Of a DNA stretch of 64,000 nucleotides, positions 7,856 through 18,136 are shown in pieces. The notes beneath the pieces were generated by a model that ran no database searches, was not told where the DNA came from, and saw only the letters and a program-made list of their open reading frames with translations. The translations under genes and the position numbers were made by a program. How positions within the stretch are numbered: the first letter of the stretch is position 1; every line of letters starts with the position of its first letter. Source of the stretch: G965216745 sp965216745 (lineage in GTDB: Bacteria > Pseudomonadota > Alphaproteobacteria > Rickettsiales > Anaplasmataceae); contig OZ244191.1 in assembly GCA_965216745.1 (NCBI GenBank), forward strand, positions 310,001-374,000, read 5' to 3'.

Positions 7856-10800
7856 ATGTTATATGGTATTGATAATGTCACACTTCGGTCTGTTGCCAAT
7901 GAAGTTGGCATAGTGTTTACAGATGAAATGTATGATTTTTATAAATCACTTTACATTGCTATAGATGATACCAAAGATCTTAAGCAATTGGTCTTTATGA
8001 TCTATCACACTTATGTAAATCTTACAAAAACAAAAGCTGACACTCATTTAATTGAATTGATAGGAATCAATGATGACAATCAAATACCAATTGCCGTTGT
8101 GATCAGTGATTATGTGGATTTGATTATAGAATCAATCACAGACAGAATAAAGCGTGAAGGATTTGAAATTACTCAAAGAATCGATGTTTCGGCAAATGTA
8201 AATAGAGACGAAGATGGAAATTTCATAAGTTTATCTTCTCAAGATAATTCTGATGAATCTAAGTCTAAAGAAATTGCTATATGCTTTGCCTTAAATACAC
8301 GAAATGGTCCTAAGCATATAATAAAATTCATTTCTGAAACTTTGTCAATGTCATTTGTTTATCGTAAGTCATTGAATTCAATAATTAAGAAAGTTGATGA
8401 AGCGGTTTACTCAATCAATCATATGCCTCTTGAGGATGAAATTAAATCTGAAATGCAAGAGTTCTTAGAATGGATGAAGAACTCTAATTTTATATTTCTT
8501 GCTTACACAGAGCATTATATTAGCGATGGAAAGTTTTATCGTGATCAAGAATCTTCTCTGGGAATGATGACAATTGATTCTGAATATACTGACGATGAAT
8601 TGAAGCATCCTTCGATTGAATTTCCAATTTATATCACAAGATCTCAAAACATTTCTGGTATATATAAATGTGTTAACATGGATATGGTTATAATTAGGGA
8701 ATTCGGTGAGGATGGTGAATTTAAGAAAGAAATTAGATTTTTAGGTTTGTTTTCTCATGATATTAATTTTCATAATGTCCGCACTATTCCAATAGTCAAG
8801 ATTAAGGTGGATAAAGTCTTGCGGAGTTTTGGTTTTGAAAGAGGGCCTTATTCTACTTCCTTTTTGATTTCAATATTACAAGATTTTCCTAGGGTGGAAT
8901 TATTGCAATTATCAGAAGAACAATTGTTGGAAAGTTGTAAAGCAATAATATCTCTTTCTATAAAACCAAGAAATAAGTTGTTTGTTTATAAAGATCCAAT
9001 AGGCTTTTTTATGCGTTGTATACTCTATATTCCTAGAGAAGCTTTTGGAAGTGAGTATTGGAATAATATGCAGCAAGTGCTATCTAAGTCTTATTCTGGA
9101 ACTATATTAAACGAGCAGGTAAGGTATCATTCCTCTTTGGCTAGATTACAGCTTATTATGAAAGTAAATGATATTAATGAAGATGTTGATATCAGCGATC
9201 TGGAACAGCAAGCAAAGCAAATTTTCTCATGTTGGTCGGAGAATTTACATTCCATTGTTCTAGATGAATTAACTAGATCTGAGGCAGACGATCTTTGGCA
9301 TACCTACGGTAATATTTTTTCATCTAGATATCAAAAAACTTTCGATGAAAAAACTGCTTTCAAGGATTTATTAAATGTAAAAAAAGCAGTTTCTCAAAAT
9401 TCAATAGTGGTTGATCTAGGTTCTTCAGGAGAAGTTTACAGTCTTAGAATTTATATTCCTTTTGAAGGATTTTATGTTTCAAAAATGCTTCCGGCTATTG
9501 AAAACATGGCTATGGATGTTGCATATCACTATACATATAGAATGACTTTGAAGGATGGAAAAATTGTTTGGATGCATAATTTTATACTTGATGATTCGAT
9601 GGTATGTTTAGAGCTTTTAGATATAAAAGATCAATTTGAATTAACTCTCTTAGAGGTTCTAAGTGGCAACATTGATGATGATTATTATAACTCTTTAGTT
9701 GCTTTATCCGGGATAAATTTTCGAGAAGTTAACCTGCTCAGAGCGTTGGGTGGTTATTTGAAGCAGGTTAAATTTGAATATTTTGGAGACGCTATATCAA
9801 CTGCATTAGCTGCTCATCCTGAGGCTGTGACATCTATTGTAAAATTATTTCATATTCGATTTAATCCAGAGGTAGTGATCAAGAAAGTAGATGTAGATCA
9901 TCAGGATAGACAGCACAAATCTTCTATAATTATTTCCAAGATAAAAAAAATACTCATGAACATAACAGATTTGTCACATGACAAGATAGTCAATGGCTTC
10001 ATGTGTCTTATTCTTGCTATGGTCAGGACTAATTTCTATATAAAGCGTAACTCAAAAGATGCCTCTATGATTTCATTTAAATTTGATTGCAAAAAAATAC
10101 CTTTTTTGCCAAGTCCAAAGCCATTTTTTGAAATATATGTTTTTGCTCATGAATTTGAAGCAGTGCATTTGCGTGGAGGAATGGTTTCTAGAGGTGGATT
10201 GCGCTGGTCTAATAGATTCCAAGACTTTAGAACTGAAGTACTGGGCCTGATGAAGGCTCAAATGCCTAAAAATGCAGTCATAATCCCAACAGGTGCTAAA
10301 GGAGGATTTATAGTAAAAGCAGAAAGCAAAAGAACTCCTGACAAGGCTGTTCAATGCTACAAAGATGTTTTGCGGTGCATGCTGGATATCACTGATAATA
10401 GATTAGAGTCCAATAAATCTATCAGTGTTGATTTAATCAAATACGACGGGGAAGATAGTTATTTAGTTGTTGCAGCAGATAAAGGTACTGCTCGTTTTTC
10501 TGATAGCGCTAATCTTGTTTCGAAAGAATATAATTTCTGGTTGGGTGATGCATTTGCTTCCGGAGGATCTTCTGGATATGACCATAAAGCTATGGGTATT
10601 ACAGCTAGAGGAGCTTGGGTTGCTGTTGAACGTCATTTTTGGGAAATTGGTGTATCCATAAAAAATCAGCCATTTACAGTTGTTGGTATTGGAGATATGT
10701 CTGGTGATGTGTTTGGAAATGGAATGTTGCTTTCTAAACAGATCAAGTTGATTGCTGCCTTTAATCACATGCATATTTTTATAGATCCAGAACCAGACCC

Positions 10801-12592
10801 TGCAACTAGTTTCGTGGAAAGGAAAAGGCTGTTCGATTTGCCTTCTTCTTCTTGGTGTGATTATAATCCAGAGCTTATTTCTAAAGGCGGAGGTGTGTTT
10901 GATTTGAAAACTAAATCTATAGCTATTTCTGAAGAGATGAAGGAAATTTTTGACATTGAAAGCGATGAGATCAGTCCCAAAGAATTTATTAAATATATTC
11001 TTAAAGCTAGAGTTGATTTAATATGGAATGGAGGAATTGGTACATACGTTAAGGCCAAATTTGAATCTCATGATGTTGTTGCAGATAGAGAAAATAATGA
11101 AGTGAGAGTTGATGGGCAAGACATTAGAGCTAAAATGTTTGTGGAAGGAGGAAACCTAGGGTGCACGCAATTTGGTAGAATTGAATATGCGCAAAATGGA
11201 GGAAGAATTAATACTGATTTCCTTGATAATTCTGCTGGTGTGAGCTGCTCTGACATGGAAGTGAATATCAAGATAGCACTTGATGCAGCGCTGCTGGATA
11301 ACAAAATAACCCATAAAGATAGAAATAGCGCTCTGCTGGATATGACGGATGAAGTGGCAAATATTATTCTACGTCGTTGTAATCAACTTCAAATAAAATC
11401 GGTGTCCGTTGCTTATTTACAGTCTTGCGCTGAAAATGCAAGTGATAAATACAGGCGCTTGATACGGATAATGGAAGATTATGGCATACTGAAACGAGAG
11501 CTAGAATGTTTGCCTAGCGATGTTGATATAGCGAAAATGAGAATAGAACGTAAAAATTTTCAAAGACCTGAAATTGCTGTTATCACTGCTTATTCTAAGA
11601 TGTTATTATACGACAAAATATTGAATTCAGAATTACTAGACAATGAATATTTCAACAAATACCTGATTCAATACTTCCCAAAATATTTGAGAGATAATTT
11701 TGCTAATTATATAACCGCACACCCTCTGAGACGTGAAATCATTGCTAACTATATAACAAATAGTGTTGTAAACAGAATGGGCCCTCTATTTGTTCAAGAT
11801 TTATCTGAAAATACTGGATGGCCATTTCATGAAGTTGTAAGAGTATATATGACTATAAGAGATGCCTACTGCCTGAGAGAATTATGGTCTAAGATCGATG
11901 CACTTGATAGCGTAGAACTCCAGACATATGTTAAAATTGTTACTGCTGTTCATGTTTTTGTAGAGAAAGCTTCAAGTTGGCTTTTGCGGAATTATCCAAA
12001 GCCTATAAACATTGACTTGGCTGTTTCGGAATTTTCTTCTGATATTATGCGTATATCTGAAAACCTTGAGTTTGTTTTAGATAACACTGCATTATCTCAA
12101 TATAAATCTGCTTTAGTGAAATACGATTCCCCAGGAATTCCTAAAGAACTAAGCTTTCAAATTGCAAAGCTAAGCTTTCTATCTTCATCTCTAGCAATTA
12201 CAAGTATTGCTAATGACATTAGATTCCATTTAAAGATACAGGTAGATATTTTAACGGTTGCAAAAATATATTTCTATATTGGAGAGTCCTTACATCTGAA
12301 ATGGCTAAGATCAGTAGGAAACAAATTGATACAATCTGGATCTTATTGGCATAAGATTTCTGTGCGTTCAATTATAGATGAAGTTTATGATCAGCAAATG
12401 AACATAACTTCTGATGTTGTTAAATATATGCGCAATAATCATTCTTACAAAGAAGCTATTGATCTTTGGAGTAGAGCAAATCAAGAATCTTTGTCTTCTT
12501 ATAATACTCTTTTAAATGAGTTGAAGTCTTGTGATGGGTTTGACTTGAGTAAATTATTAATCATAATAAAAAGATTGAGTGTTATAGCTTAG
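7856..12592 (+). CDS. gdhB: NAD-specific glutamate dehydrogenase, large (about 180 kDa) class
   Basis: Oxidatively deaminates glutamate to 2-oxoglutarate, feeding the TCA cycle from host-derived amino acids. The 1578 aa match the large homomeric class (GdhB/RocG-unrelated, as in Caulobacter and Rickettsiales). A long N-terminal regulatory region (about 1-700) is followed by the catalytic dehydrogenase core: RGGMVSRGGLRWSNR and PTGAKGGFIVKAE around residues 780-820, the nucleotide-binding IGDMSGDVFGNGMLLS near 950, and FVEGGNLGCTQ near 1100. A helical C-terminal domain completes it. No frameshift or internal stop occurs. tatB starts 2 nt after the stop, so translation is probably coupled. Confidence 0.96.
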   Translation: MLYGIDNVTLRSVANEVGIVFTDEMYDFYKSLYIAIDDTKDLKQLVFMIYHTYVNLTKTKADTHLIELIGINDDNQIPIAVVISDYVDLIIESITDRIKREGFEITQRIDVSANVNRDEDGNFISLSSQDNSDESKSKEIAICFALNTRNGPKHIIKFISETLSMSFVYRKSLNSIIKKVDEAVYSINHMPLEDEIKSEMQEFLEWMKNSNFIFLAYTEHYISDGKFYRDQESSLGMMTIDSEYTDDELKHPSIEFPIYITRSQNISGIYKCVNMDMVIIREFGEDGEFKKEIRFLGLFSHDINFHNVRTIPIVKIKVDKVLRSFGFERGPYSTSFLISILQDFPRVELLQLSEEQLLESCKAIISLSIKPRNKLFVYKDPIGFFMRCILYIPREAFGSEYWNNMQQVLSKSYSGTILNEQVRYHSSLARLQLIMKVNDINEDVDISDLEQQAKQIFSCWSENLHSIVLDELTRSEADDLWHTYGNIFSSRYQKTFDEKTAFKDLLNVKKAVSQNSIVVDLGSSGEVYSLRIYIPFEGFYVSKMLPAIENMAMDVAYHYTYRMTLKDGKIVWMHNFILDDSMVCLELLDIKDQFELTLLEVLSGNIDDDYYNSLVALSGINFREVNLLRALGGYLKQVKFEYFGDAISTALAAHPEAVTSIVKLFHIRFNPEVVIKKVDVDHQDRQHKSSIIISKIKKILMNITDLSHDKIVNGFMCLILAMVRTNFYIKRNSKDASMISFKFDCKKIPFLPSPKPFFEIYVFAHEFEAVHLRGGMVSRGGLRWSNRFQDFRTEVLGLMKAQMPKNAVIIPTGAKGGFIVKAESKRTPDKAVQCYKDVLRCMLDITDNRLESNKSISVDLIKYDGEDSYLVVAADKGTARFSDSANLVSKEYNFWLGDAFASGGSSGYDHKAMGITARGAWVAVERHFWEIGVSIKNQPFTVVGIGDMSGDVFGNGMLLSKQIKLIAAFNHMHIFIDPEPDPATSFVERKRLFDLPSSSWCDYNPELISKGGGVFDLKTKSIAISEEMKEIFDIESDEISPKEFIKYILKARVDLIWNGGIGTYVKAKFESHDVVADRENNEVRVDGQDIRAKMFVEGGNLGCTQFGRIEYAQNGGRINTDFLDNSAGVSCSDMEVNIKIALDAALLDNKITHKDRNSALLDMTDEVANIILRRCNQLQIKSVSVAYLQSCAENASDKYRRLIRIMEDYGILKRELECLPSDVDIAKMRIERKNFQRPEIAVITAYSKMLLYDKILNSELLDNEYFNKYLIQYFPKYLRDNFANYITAHPLRREIIANYITNSVVNRMGPLFVQDLSENTGWPFHEVVRVYMTIRDAYCLRELWSKIDALDSVELQTYVKIVTAVHVFVEKASSWLLRNYPKPINIDLAVSEFSSDIMRISENLEFVLDNTALSQYKSALVKYDSPGIPKELSFQIAKLSFLSSSLAITSIANDIRFHLKIQVDILTVAKIYFYIGESLHLKWLRSVGNKLIQSGSYWHKISVRSIIDEVYDQQMNITSDVVKYMRNNHSYKEAIDLWSRANQESLSSYNTLLNELKSCDGFDLSKLLIIIKRLSVIA

Positions 12593-12594
12593 TT

Positions 12595-12966
12595 ATGTTT
12601 GATGTTGGAAGTTCAGAGATTTTGCTTATTATTGCTGTTTCAGTTATTTTAATAGATCCAAAAAAAATGCCTGTGACAATAAGGACCATAAAAAAATATT
12701 ATGGTTATATGGTTGATTTCAAACAAAGTATTTTTGATGATCTTGATAGTGATGTGCGTTATATCAAAGGAGACGATGGATTGAGGTATAAATCCTATTC
12801 AACTCCTGAAACATGTTCCGAGTCAGAAAAATCTATAGGTGTTTCGTTAGAAGAAAAAACTTTTGATCAGAGTGACCAGTTTGAAAAATGCTCTGATTCA
12901 GCTTTCATGTCTGAAAATAAATCTTCAGTTGATCTTGAAGATTCCGAAGAAAATACAAGAAAATGA
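12595..12966 (+). CDS. tatB: Twin-arginine translocase subunit TatB
   Basis: Receptor subunit of the Tat system for folded proteins. It begins MFDVGSSEILLI with the conserved Glu8 of TatB, then one short membrane helix (about 8-21), the hinge DPKKMP (normally GPKELP) and an amphipathic helix. The C-terminal half is acidic, Ser/Glu-rich and poorly conserved, as usual for TatB. The 123-aa length is normal. The placement 2 nt after the GDH stop codon is unusual, because tatABC are often clustered; tatA and tatC are not in the window. Confidence 0.82.
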   Translation: MFDVGSSEILLIIAVSVILIDPKKMPVTIRTIKKYYGYMVDFKQSIFDDLDSDVRYIKGDDGLRYKSYSTPETCSESEKSIGVSLEEKTFDQSDQFEKCSDSAFMSENKSSVDLEDSEENTRK

Positions 12967-13099
12967 CAACCAATGCAATCAACCAACAGTCATGTTTGTT
13001 TGTTTTTTCCATCCCCGAGATAAATTTATTTGTCAAAACAATTGATTTTTATGTTTTTTTAATAAAAATAAGCTTTTTTATATATATGTTAGGTTGTAA

Positions 13100-14470
13100 A
13101 TGACTGCTAGAATATTGATCGTTGATGATGTTCCAGCAAATCTAAAAGTTTTAGAGGCAAAGCTAAATAATTACTATTATGATGTGATTTCTGCGAGTAA
13201 TGGCGTTGAATGTATATCTAAAGTTAGGCAATTTGATCCGGATATAATCTTACTAGATATCATGATGCCAGTTATGGATGGATTTGAAGCGTGCAAAAGA
13301 TTAAAAGCTGATCATCACTCGCTACATATTCCAATTATAATAATTACAGCCCTTAATGACAAACAAGATAAAATGCGAGGGCTTGAAAGTGGTGCAGATG
13401 ATTTTTTGACAAAGCCAATAGATGATACAGCCTTGTTAATTAGAATCAAAACTCTTGTTAGAATTAAAATTATGGCCGACGAGCTAAGGCTAAGGTATCA
13501 AACAGCAAATCAATTGGGTATTGTTACTGATAATGTTGTTGATTACTCAAAATGTATACAGAAGACTAGAATTTTAATTATAGACGATGATCTGATACAG
13601 GCATCTAACATGAGAAAAGCTCTTAAAGGCAGATTTGAACATATTTCAATTTGTAAAGATCCAGACAATGCAATGGAATCTGCGATTAATGGCGATTTTG
13701 ATATAATTATTGTAGATATGATGATTGCTGAAGCTGATTGCTATCGCATTTGTTCTCAATTTCGCAGTCATGAGCTTACAAGAAGCACCCCCATTCTTAT
13801 GCTTATAGATGAGGGGAATTTAGAGCATGTTTTTAAATCATCTGAAGTTGCTGGAAATGATTATTTGATAGTGCCACTGGACAGCAATGAGCTGGTTGCT
13901 AGAGTGATATTGCAGGCTAAGCGCAAACAATATCAAGATGCTCTGAAGGTGAACCTGCAAAATGACATTGAAATGTCTTTTGTTGATTCTTTGACTGGTT
14001 GTTATAACCGCCGTTATTTTGACAAGCATCTTCTAAACGAATTTAACGAATCTAGAAGGTTTTTATGTTTGATGATAGTAGATATAGATCACTTCAAAAA
14101 AGTGAATGACACCCTTGGTCATTTGGCTGGTGATAAAGTTCTTGCTGATGTCTCTTCAGTGATAAAAAGTGCAATTCGCCCAAATGATTTGTTGGCAAGA
14201 TATGGTGGGGAAGAGTTTGTTTGCGTGGTGTGTGACAAGCTTGAAGTCACATTGTCGATAGCTGAAAAATTAAGGTCTTTGGTGGAAAGTCATGTATTTG
14301 ATTTATCTAAATTCAATGTCAATGATTTTAAAGTGACGGTGAGTGTGGGAGTTACGGCTCGCATTGACAAAGATTCCGATCCTTCTGAATTGATCGCTAG
14401 AGCTGACTCTAGTTTGTATAAAGCTAAATCTCTGGGAAGAAACGTGGTTTATCATGCGATTCCGGAATAA
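13100..14470 (+). CDS. pleD: PleD-like response regulator diguanylate cyclase
   Basis: REC-REC-GGDEF protein that makes c-di-GMP when phosphorylated. REC1 has acidic residues near 10 and phospho-acceptor Asp53 in DIILLDIMMP. REC2 begins ILIIDDD with Asp in IIIVDMM. The cyclase motif GGEEF is at about 369-373, preceded by an RxxD product-inhibition site (R360-P-N-D363) at exactly the PleD spacing, so catalysis and feedback both look intact. The 456-aa length is close to Caulobacter PleD. No cognate kinase (PleC/DivJ) or c-di-GMP effector is visible nearby. It is transcribed alone. Confidence 0.95.
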   Translation: MTARILIVDDVPANLKVLEAKLNNYYYDVISASNGVECISKVRQFDPDIILLDIMMPVMDGFEACKRLKADHHSLHIPIIIITALNDKQDKMRGLESGADDFLTKPIDDTALLIRIKTLVRIKIMADELRLRYQTANQLGIVTDNVVDYSKCIQKTRILIIDDDLIQASNMRKALKGRFEHISICKDPDNAMESAINGDFDIIIVDMMIAEADCYRICSQFRSHELTRSTPILMLIDEGNLEHVFKSSEVAGNDYLIVPLDSNELVARVILQAKRKQYQDALKVNLQNDIEMSFVDSLTGCYNRRYFDKHLLNEFNESRRFLCLMIVDIDHFKKVNDTLGHLAGDKVLADVSSVIKSAIRPNDLLARYGGEEFVCVVCDKLEVTLSIAEKLRSLVESHVFDLSKFNVNDFKVTVSVGVTARIDKDSDPSELIARADSSLYKAKSLGRNVVYHAIPE

Positions 14471-14590
14471 AATACATTGCAAACAACTAATCGCATATTA
14501 TAGATAGCCTATTTTGAAAAAGATTTTGTTAGTATAGCACTATAGAGTTGTAATAAATGTGTTACAATGAACATTATTTTTGTTATAACT

Positions 14591-15640
14591 ATGTCTCTTA
14601 AATGCGGTATTGTTGGTCTGCCTAATGTTGGAAAGTCAACTTTATTTAATGCTATTACTAGAACTCAAAGTGCTGAGTCTGCTAATTATCCTTTTTGTAC
14701 AATTGAGCCTAATATTGGCAACATAGCCATATATGACGAAAGATTAAAAAAAATGGCTGAAATTGTTGATTCTCAAAAAATTATATATAACCAACTAAAT
14801 TTGGTTGATATAGCTGGTTTAGTTAAAGGTGCCAGCTCCGGCGAGGGATTGGGTAATAAATTTTTGGCTAACATAAGGGAAGTAGATGCAATAATGCATG
14901 TGGTGCGTTGCTTCGAAGATAAAAACATTAGTCATGTGGAAAGTCGTATTGATCCTATTAATGATATTGAATTGATTGAAACAGAATTATTTATGGCAGA
15001 CATACAAAGCCTTGAGAAAAGAATATCAAAAAAGAAAGGGGAAGATGTAGATCTAGCTAAGAGTGCCCTGGAGAATTTAAATTCTGGCACTTCTTTGAAT
15101 GGATTTGAGGAATTCGATCGTTTTGGCTTGTTGTCCTCTAAGCCTGTAATGTATGTATGTAATGTAGATGAAGAGTCTGCTGTGGATGGAAATTCATTGT
15201 CAGATTGTGTTAAAGATTTTGCTTCCAAGAAATCTCGTCCTGTTGTGAGTATTTCAGCTTCTCTTGAAGCTGAAATATCCTCTCTGGGAGAAGATGAGGA
15301 CAGAGAGGCTTTTCTGAAAGATATAGGGCTCAAAGAATCTGGATTGAATTCTATAGTAAAGTGTGGCTATTCTTTGTTGAATCTTATAACATTTTTTACT
15401 GTAGGCTATAAAGAGGCTAGGGCATGGTCTGTCATGAATGGTTCATGTGCTCCTAAAGCTGCAGGTGTTATACATTCTGATTTTGAGCGGGGTTTTATCA
15501 AGGCTTCTACTATAAGTTATGATGATTATATATTGTATGGCGGTGAGTCAGGTTGTAAAAGCGCTGGAAAGTTGAGGTTGGAAGGCAAAGACTATGTGGT
15601 TCAAGACGGTGATGTATTCGATTTCAAATTCAATGTATGA
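14591..15640 (+). CDS. ychF: Ribosome-associated ATPase YchF (Obg family)
   Basis: OBG-family P-loop NTPase that prefers ATP. The P-loop is [13 protein letters not shown], switch region [20 protein letters not shown], and the usual NKxD is replaced by NVDE, the hallmark of ATP specificity. A C-terminal TGS domain runs from about 270 to 349. The ATG at 14591 (MSLKCGIVG) matches the family start; an upstream ATG at 14567 would add eight residues. It probably leads a ychF-cmk-rpsA transcription unit (29-nt gap to cmk). Confidence 0.96.
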   Translation: MSLKCGIVGLPNVGKSTLFNAITRTQSAESANYPFCTIEPNIGNIAIYDERLKKMAEIVDSQKIIYNQLNLVDIAGLVKGASSGEGLGNKFLANIREVDAIMHVVRCFEDKNISHVESRIDPINDIELIETELFMADIQSLEKRISKKKGEDVDLAKSALENLNSGTSLNGFEEFDRFGLLSSKPVMYVCNVDEESAVDGNSLSDCVKDFASKKSRPVVSISASLEAEISSLGEDEDREAFLKDIGLKESGLNSIVKCGYSLLNLITFFTVGYKEARAWSVMNGSCAPKAAGVIHSDFERGFIKASTISYDDYILYGGESGCKSAGKLRLEGKDYVVQDGDVFDFKFNV

Positions 15641-15669
15641 GTTTTGTTTTGTGATGATGTGATTTTCAT

Positions 15670-16308
15670 ATGATAATTACAATTGATGGTCATGCTTCTG
15701 CTGGAAAAGGCACACTTTGTAGTGGTCTTTCTAGCAAACTCAGGCTTGCTCATTTAGATACCGGAAAAACATTTAGGTATGTGGCTTTGAATGCATTGTT
15801 GAAAGGTATTTCTGATGAAGATAGTGTTTGTAAAATGATTGATAATCTTGTGTTTGATTATAATGAAATCGTTAAAAATAAATCTTTGTATGGTGATGAT
15901 ATTGCAGAGCTTGCATCTAATTTATCCCAATTTCCTCTTCTACGTAAAAAGATGGTTTTGATTCAAAGATCTCTTGTAGACACTGTGAAAGGATGCGTTG
16001 TTGATGGCAGGGATGCTGGTTCTGTTGTTTTTCCAGATGCTGATTTTAAGTTTTTTATTACTGCATCACCGCATATAAGGTCCAGAAGGAGGTTTATGGA
16101 GTTGCGCTCTAGGGGAAAAAATGTTATGTATAGCCAAGTTATGGAAAGAATTTTATTGCGAGACTTAAGAGATTCGTTGAGGCTTTCCTCCCCTTTAAGG
16201 GTTCCTCAGGGAGCTTTTTGCTTTGACACTTCGTCTGTGTCCCCGCCTGAGGTTGTTAAAGAAGTTTTAGATATAATCCAAGGAGATTTGAATTGTGACA
16301 GGCATTAA
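15670..16308 (+). CDS. cmk: Cytidylate kinase
   Basis: Phosphorylates CMP/dCMP for nucleic acid synthesis. The P-loop is DGHASAGKGT (about 6-15), the substrate segment LDTGKTFRYVA is slightly changed from the usual DTGALYR, VDGRDAGSVVFPDA is present, and the LID region is rich in Arg. The 212-aa length is normal. It overlaps the rpsA start by 14 nt; cmk-rpsA is a widely conserved proteobacterial pair. Confidence 0.95.
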   Translation: MIITIDGHASAGKGTLCSGLSSKLRLAHLDTGKTFRYVALNALLKGISDEDSVCKMIDNLVFDYNEIVKNKSLYGDDIAELASNLSQFPLLRKKMVLIQRSLVDTVKGCVVDGRDAGSVVFPDADFKFFITASPHIRSRRRFMELRSRGKNVMYSQVMERILLRDLRDSLRLSSPLRVPQGAFCFDTSSVSPPEVVKEVLDIIQGDLNCDRH

Positions 16309-17947
16309 GTTAAATCATGAATCTGTAAGGCGTTTTGTTCCACATATTGATGAGAGATATGATACTAACGAAAATTTTCCTCTTCTTTTGTCTGGTTATT
16401 CTGAAGCAGGTTTGGTTGAGGGTTCTGTTGTTCCTGGAGTTGTTCGCTCTGTCAATAAACATCATGTTTTAGTCTGCGTTGAAGCTAAATCAGAAGGGAA
16501 AATTCCCATTAGAGAATTTTTACAAGATATTCCTTCAGGTGCACAAGTTCATGAAGTTTTCACTCCAAATTCTCAAGTTAATGTTTATGTAGAAAAAGTT
16601 GAGGGTCGTGACGGTACTATAGTTTTAAGCCGCGAGAAAGCTGTAAAATATGAAGTTTGGGATCAACTAGAGAAAGCTGCAGAGAACAACCAAGATGTTG
16701 AGGGAGTTATTATGAGCTCTATCAGAAGTGGTTGCGTTGTAGATTTAGGCAAAGTGGTTGCATTTCTCCCCAATAGTCATATAGATTTAAAGCCGGTACG
16801 TGACGTACGAGCACTAATTGGCAAAAAGTTCAAATTTCGTGTGCTTAAAATGGACAAGAAACAGGGCAATATAGTTGTATCTAGGCGTGCTGTGTTGAAC
16901 TCATTTTATGCTGAGGCTCGTCAGAATCATCTTGCTAGCATAGAGATAGGCCAGGTTATAGAAGGTGTTGTCAAAAGCATCACTAATTACGGAATATTTG
17001 TTGAAATACATGATTCTCCTGAGGTGGGATCTATTGATGGTCTTGTGCATATTACAGATATGTCTTGGGGGCGTGTTAATCATCCGTCTACTTTTTATTC
17101 TGTAGGTCAAAAAGTGACTGTAAAAGTAATAGGTACAGATGTTCAAAATGGACGTGTTTCTCTAGGAATCAAACAATTTACTCAAAATCCTTGGTCTAAT
17201 GTATCTGAAGATTACCCTGTGGGTGATGAGTTTAATGGTAAAATAACTAGTGTTGAAGAATACGGTATATTTGTAGAGTTAAGCCCAGGAATAGAAGGTT
17301 TAGTTCATCTGTCAGAGATTAGTTGGTTTAAGAGCCACAAGCCATTTTCTAGAGGCCAAGCTGTTAAAGTTGTAGTTTTATCTATTGATATAGATAAAAG
17401 TCGTATAGCTTTAAGCATAAAAAGAGCTACTAAAAATCCATGGGAAATTTTCCTTTCTCATTATCCTTTAGGTTCTGTATTAGCTTGTAAAATCAAAACT
17501 TCTTCTGACTCTGGTTTGGTTGTTTCTTTTTATGATGAAAAATTTTCAACTTTAGAGGGTTTTATCAAGTCAGTTGATATTCCTGGTGGATCTAAATCTT
17601 CGAATAATGATTTCAGTAGTGGCAAACAAATAACTGCAAAATTAATCAGTGCCAATCCCTCGCGTGGTATTGTGAATTTAGGAGTGCGTCAACTTAATGA
17701 TGATCCATTCGAGCAATTTCTTTCTACTGTAAATGTTGGCAGCTTTATAAAAGCTATAATTGTCAAGATAGAAGGTAACGGAATACATGTGCGTGTTCAA
17801 GATGGTGTTGAGGTATTTATAGATCGAGAAGGTCTTCCTGAGTTGATTTCTTTTTCAATTGGACATGAAAAGACTTTTAAAGTTATAGAGAAGCATGATT
17901 ATGATATAAAGCTTGCTTTATCTGTTAATGACCACAAAAATGATTAA
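16295..17947 (+). CDS. rpsA: 30S ribosomal protein S1
   Basis: mRNA-binding ribosomal protein that helps load weakly structured or weak-SD messages. The 550 aa contain six S1 repeats, with typical segments such as VEGVVKSITNYGIFVEI, GLVHITDMSW and GLVHLSEISWF. The start is GTG at 16295 with AAGGAG at 16280-16285, inside the 3' end of cmk. A full-length S1 fits a genome where many starts lack a good Shine-Dalgarno. Confidence 0.97.
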   Translation: MTGIKLNHESVRRFVPHIDERYDTNENFPLLLSGYSEAGLVEGSVVPGVVRSVNKHHVLVCVEAKSEGKIPIREFLQDIPSGAQVHEVFTPNSQVNVYVEKVEGRDGTIVLSREKAVKYEVWDQLEKAAENNQDVEGVIMSSIRSGCVVDLGKVVAFLPNSHIDLKPVRDVRALIGKKFKFRVLKMDKKQGNIVVSRRAVLNSFYAEARQNHLASIEIGQVIEGVVKSITNYGIFVEIHDSPEVGSIDGLVHITDMSWGRVNHPSTFYSVGQKVTVKVIGTDVQNGRVSLGIKQFTQNPWSNVSEDYPVGDEFNGKITSVEEYGIFVELSPGIEGLVHLSEISWFKSHKPFSRGQAVKVVVLSIDIDKSRIALSIKRATKNPWEIFLSHYPLGSVLACKIKTSSDSGLVVSFYDEKFSTLEGFIKSVDIPGGSKSSNNDFSSGKQITAKLISANPSRGIVNLGVRQLNDDPFEQFLSTVNVGSFIKAIIVKIEGNGIHVRVQDGVEVFIDREGLPELISFSIGHEKTFKVIEKHDYDIKLALSVNDHKND

Positions 17948-17965
17948 ATTTTTTCATCAAGTCTC

Positions 17966-18004
17966 GATAAAGATAGTTTATTTTATGCATAAATTATCTT
18001 TATC
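17966..18004 (+). terminator. Hairpin after rpsA, possible terminator
   Basis: Fifteen-pair stem GATAAAGATAGTTTA / TAAATTATCTTTATC with one G-U pair and a 9-nt loop, 18 nt past the rpsA stop. The following tract is T-rich but interrupted (CTGTTTGTTTG), so termination strength is uncertain. Confidence 0.5.
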
Positions 18005-18136
18005 CTGTTTGTTTGTTGTCATAAACACCTCAACTGTATATCCAAATAAACTTTTTTGATATTATCATTCACAACAACCCCTAAATATTGAGACAGTGTA
18101 TTAATCACATATAAGATTCTGACTTCGGCATCTGAG

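Noticed and set aside
12863..13045. 60-codon frame overlapping the 3' end of tatB
   Set aside because: No RBS and lies mostly inside tatB in another frame.
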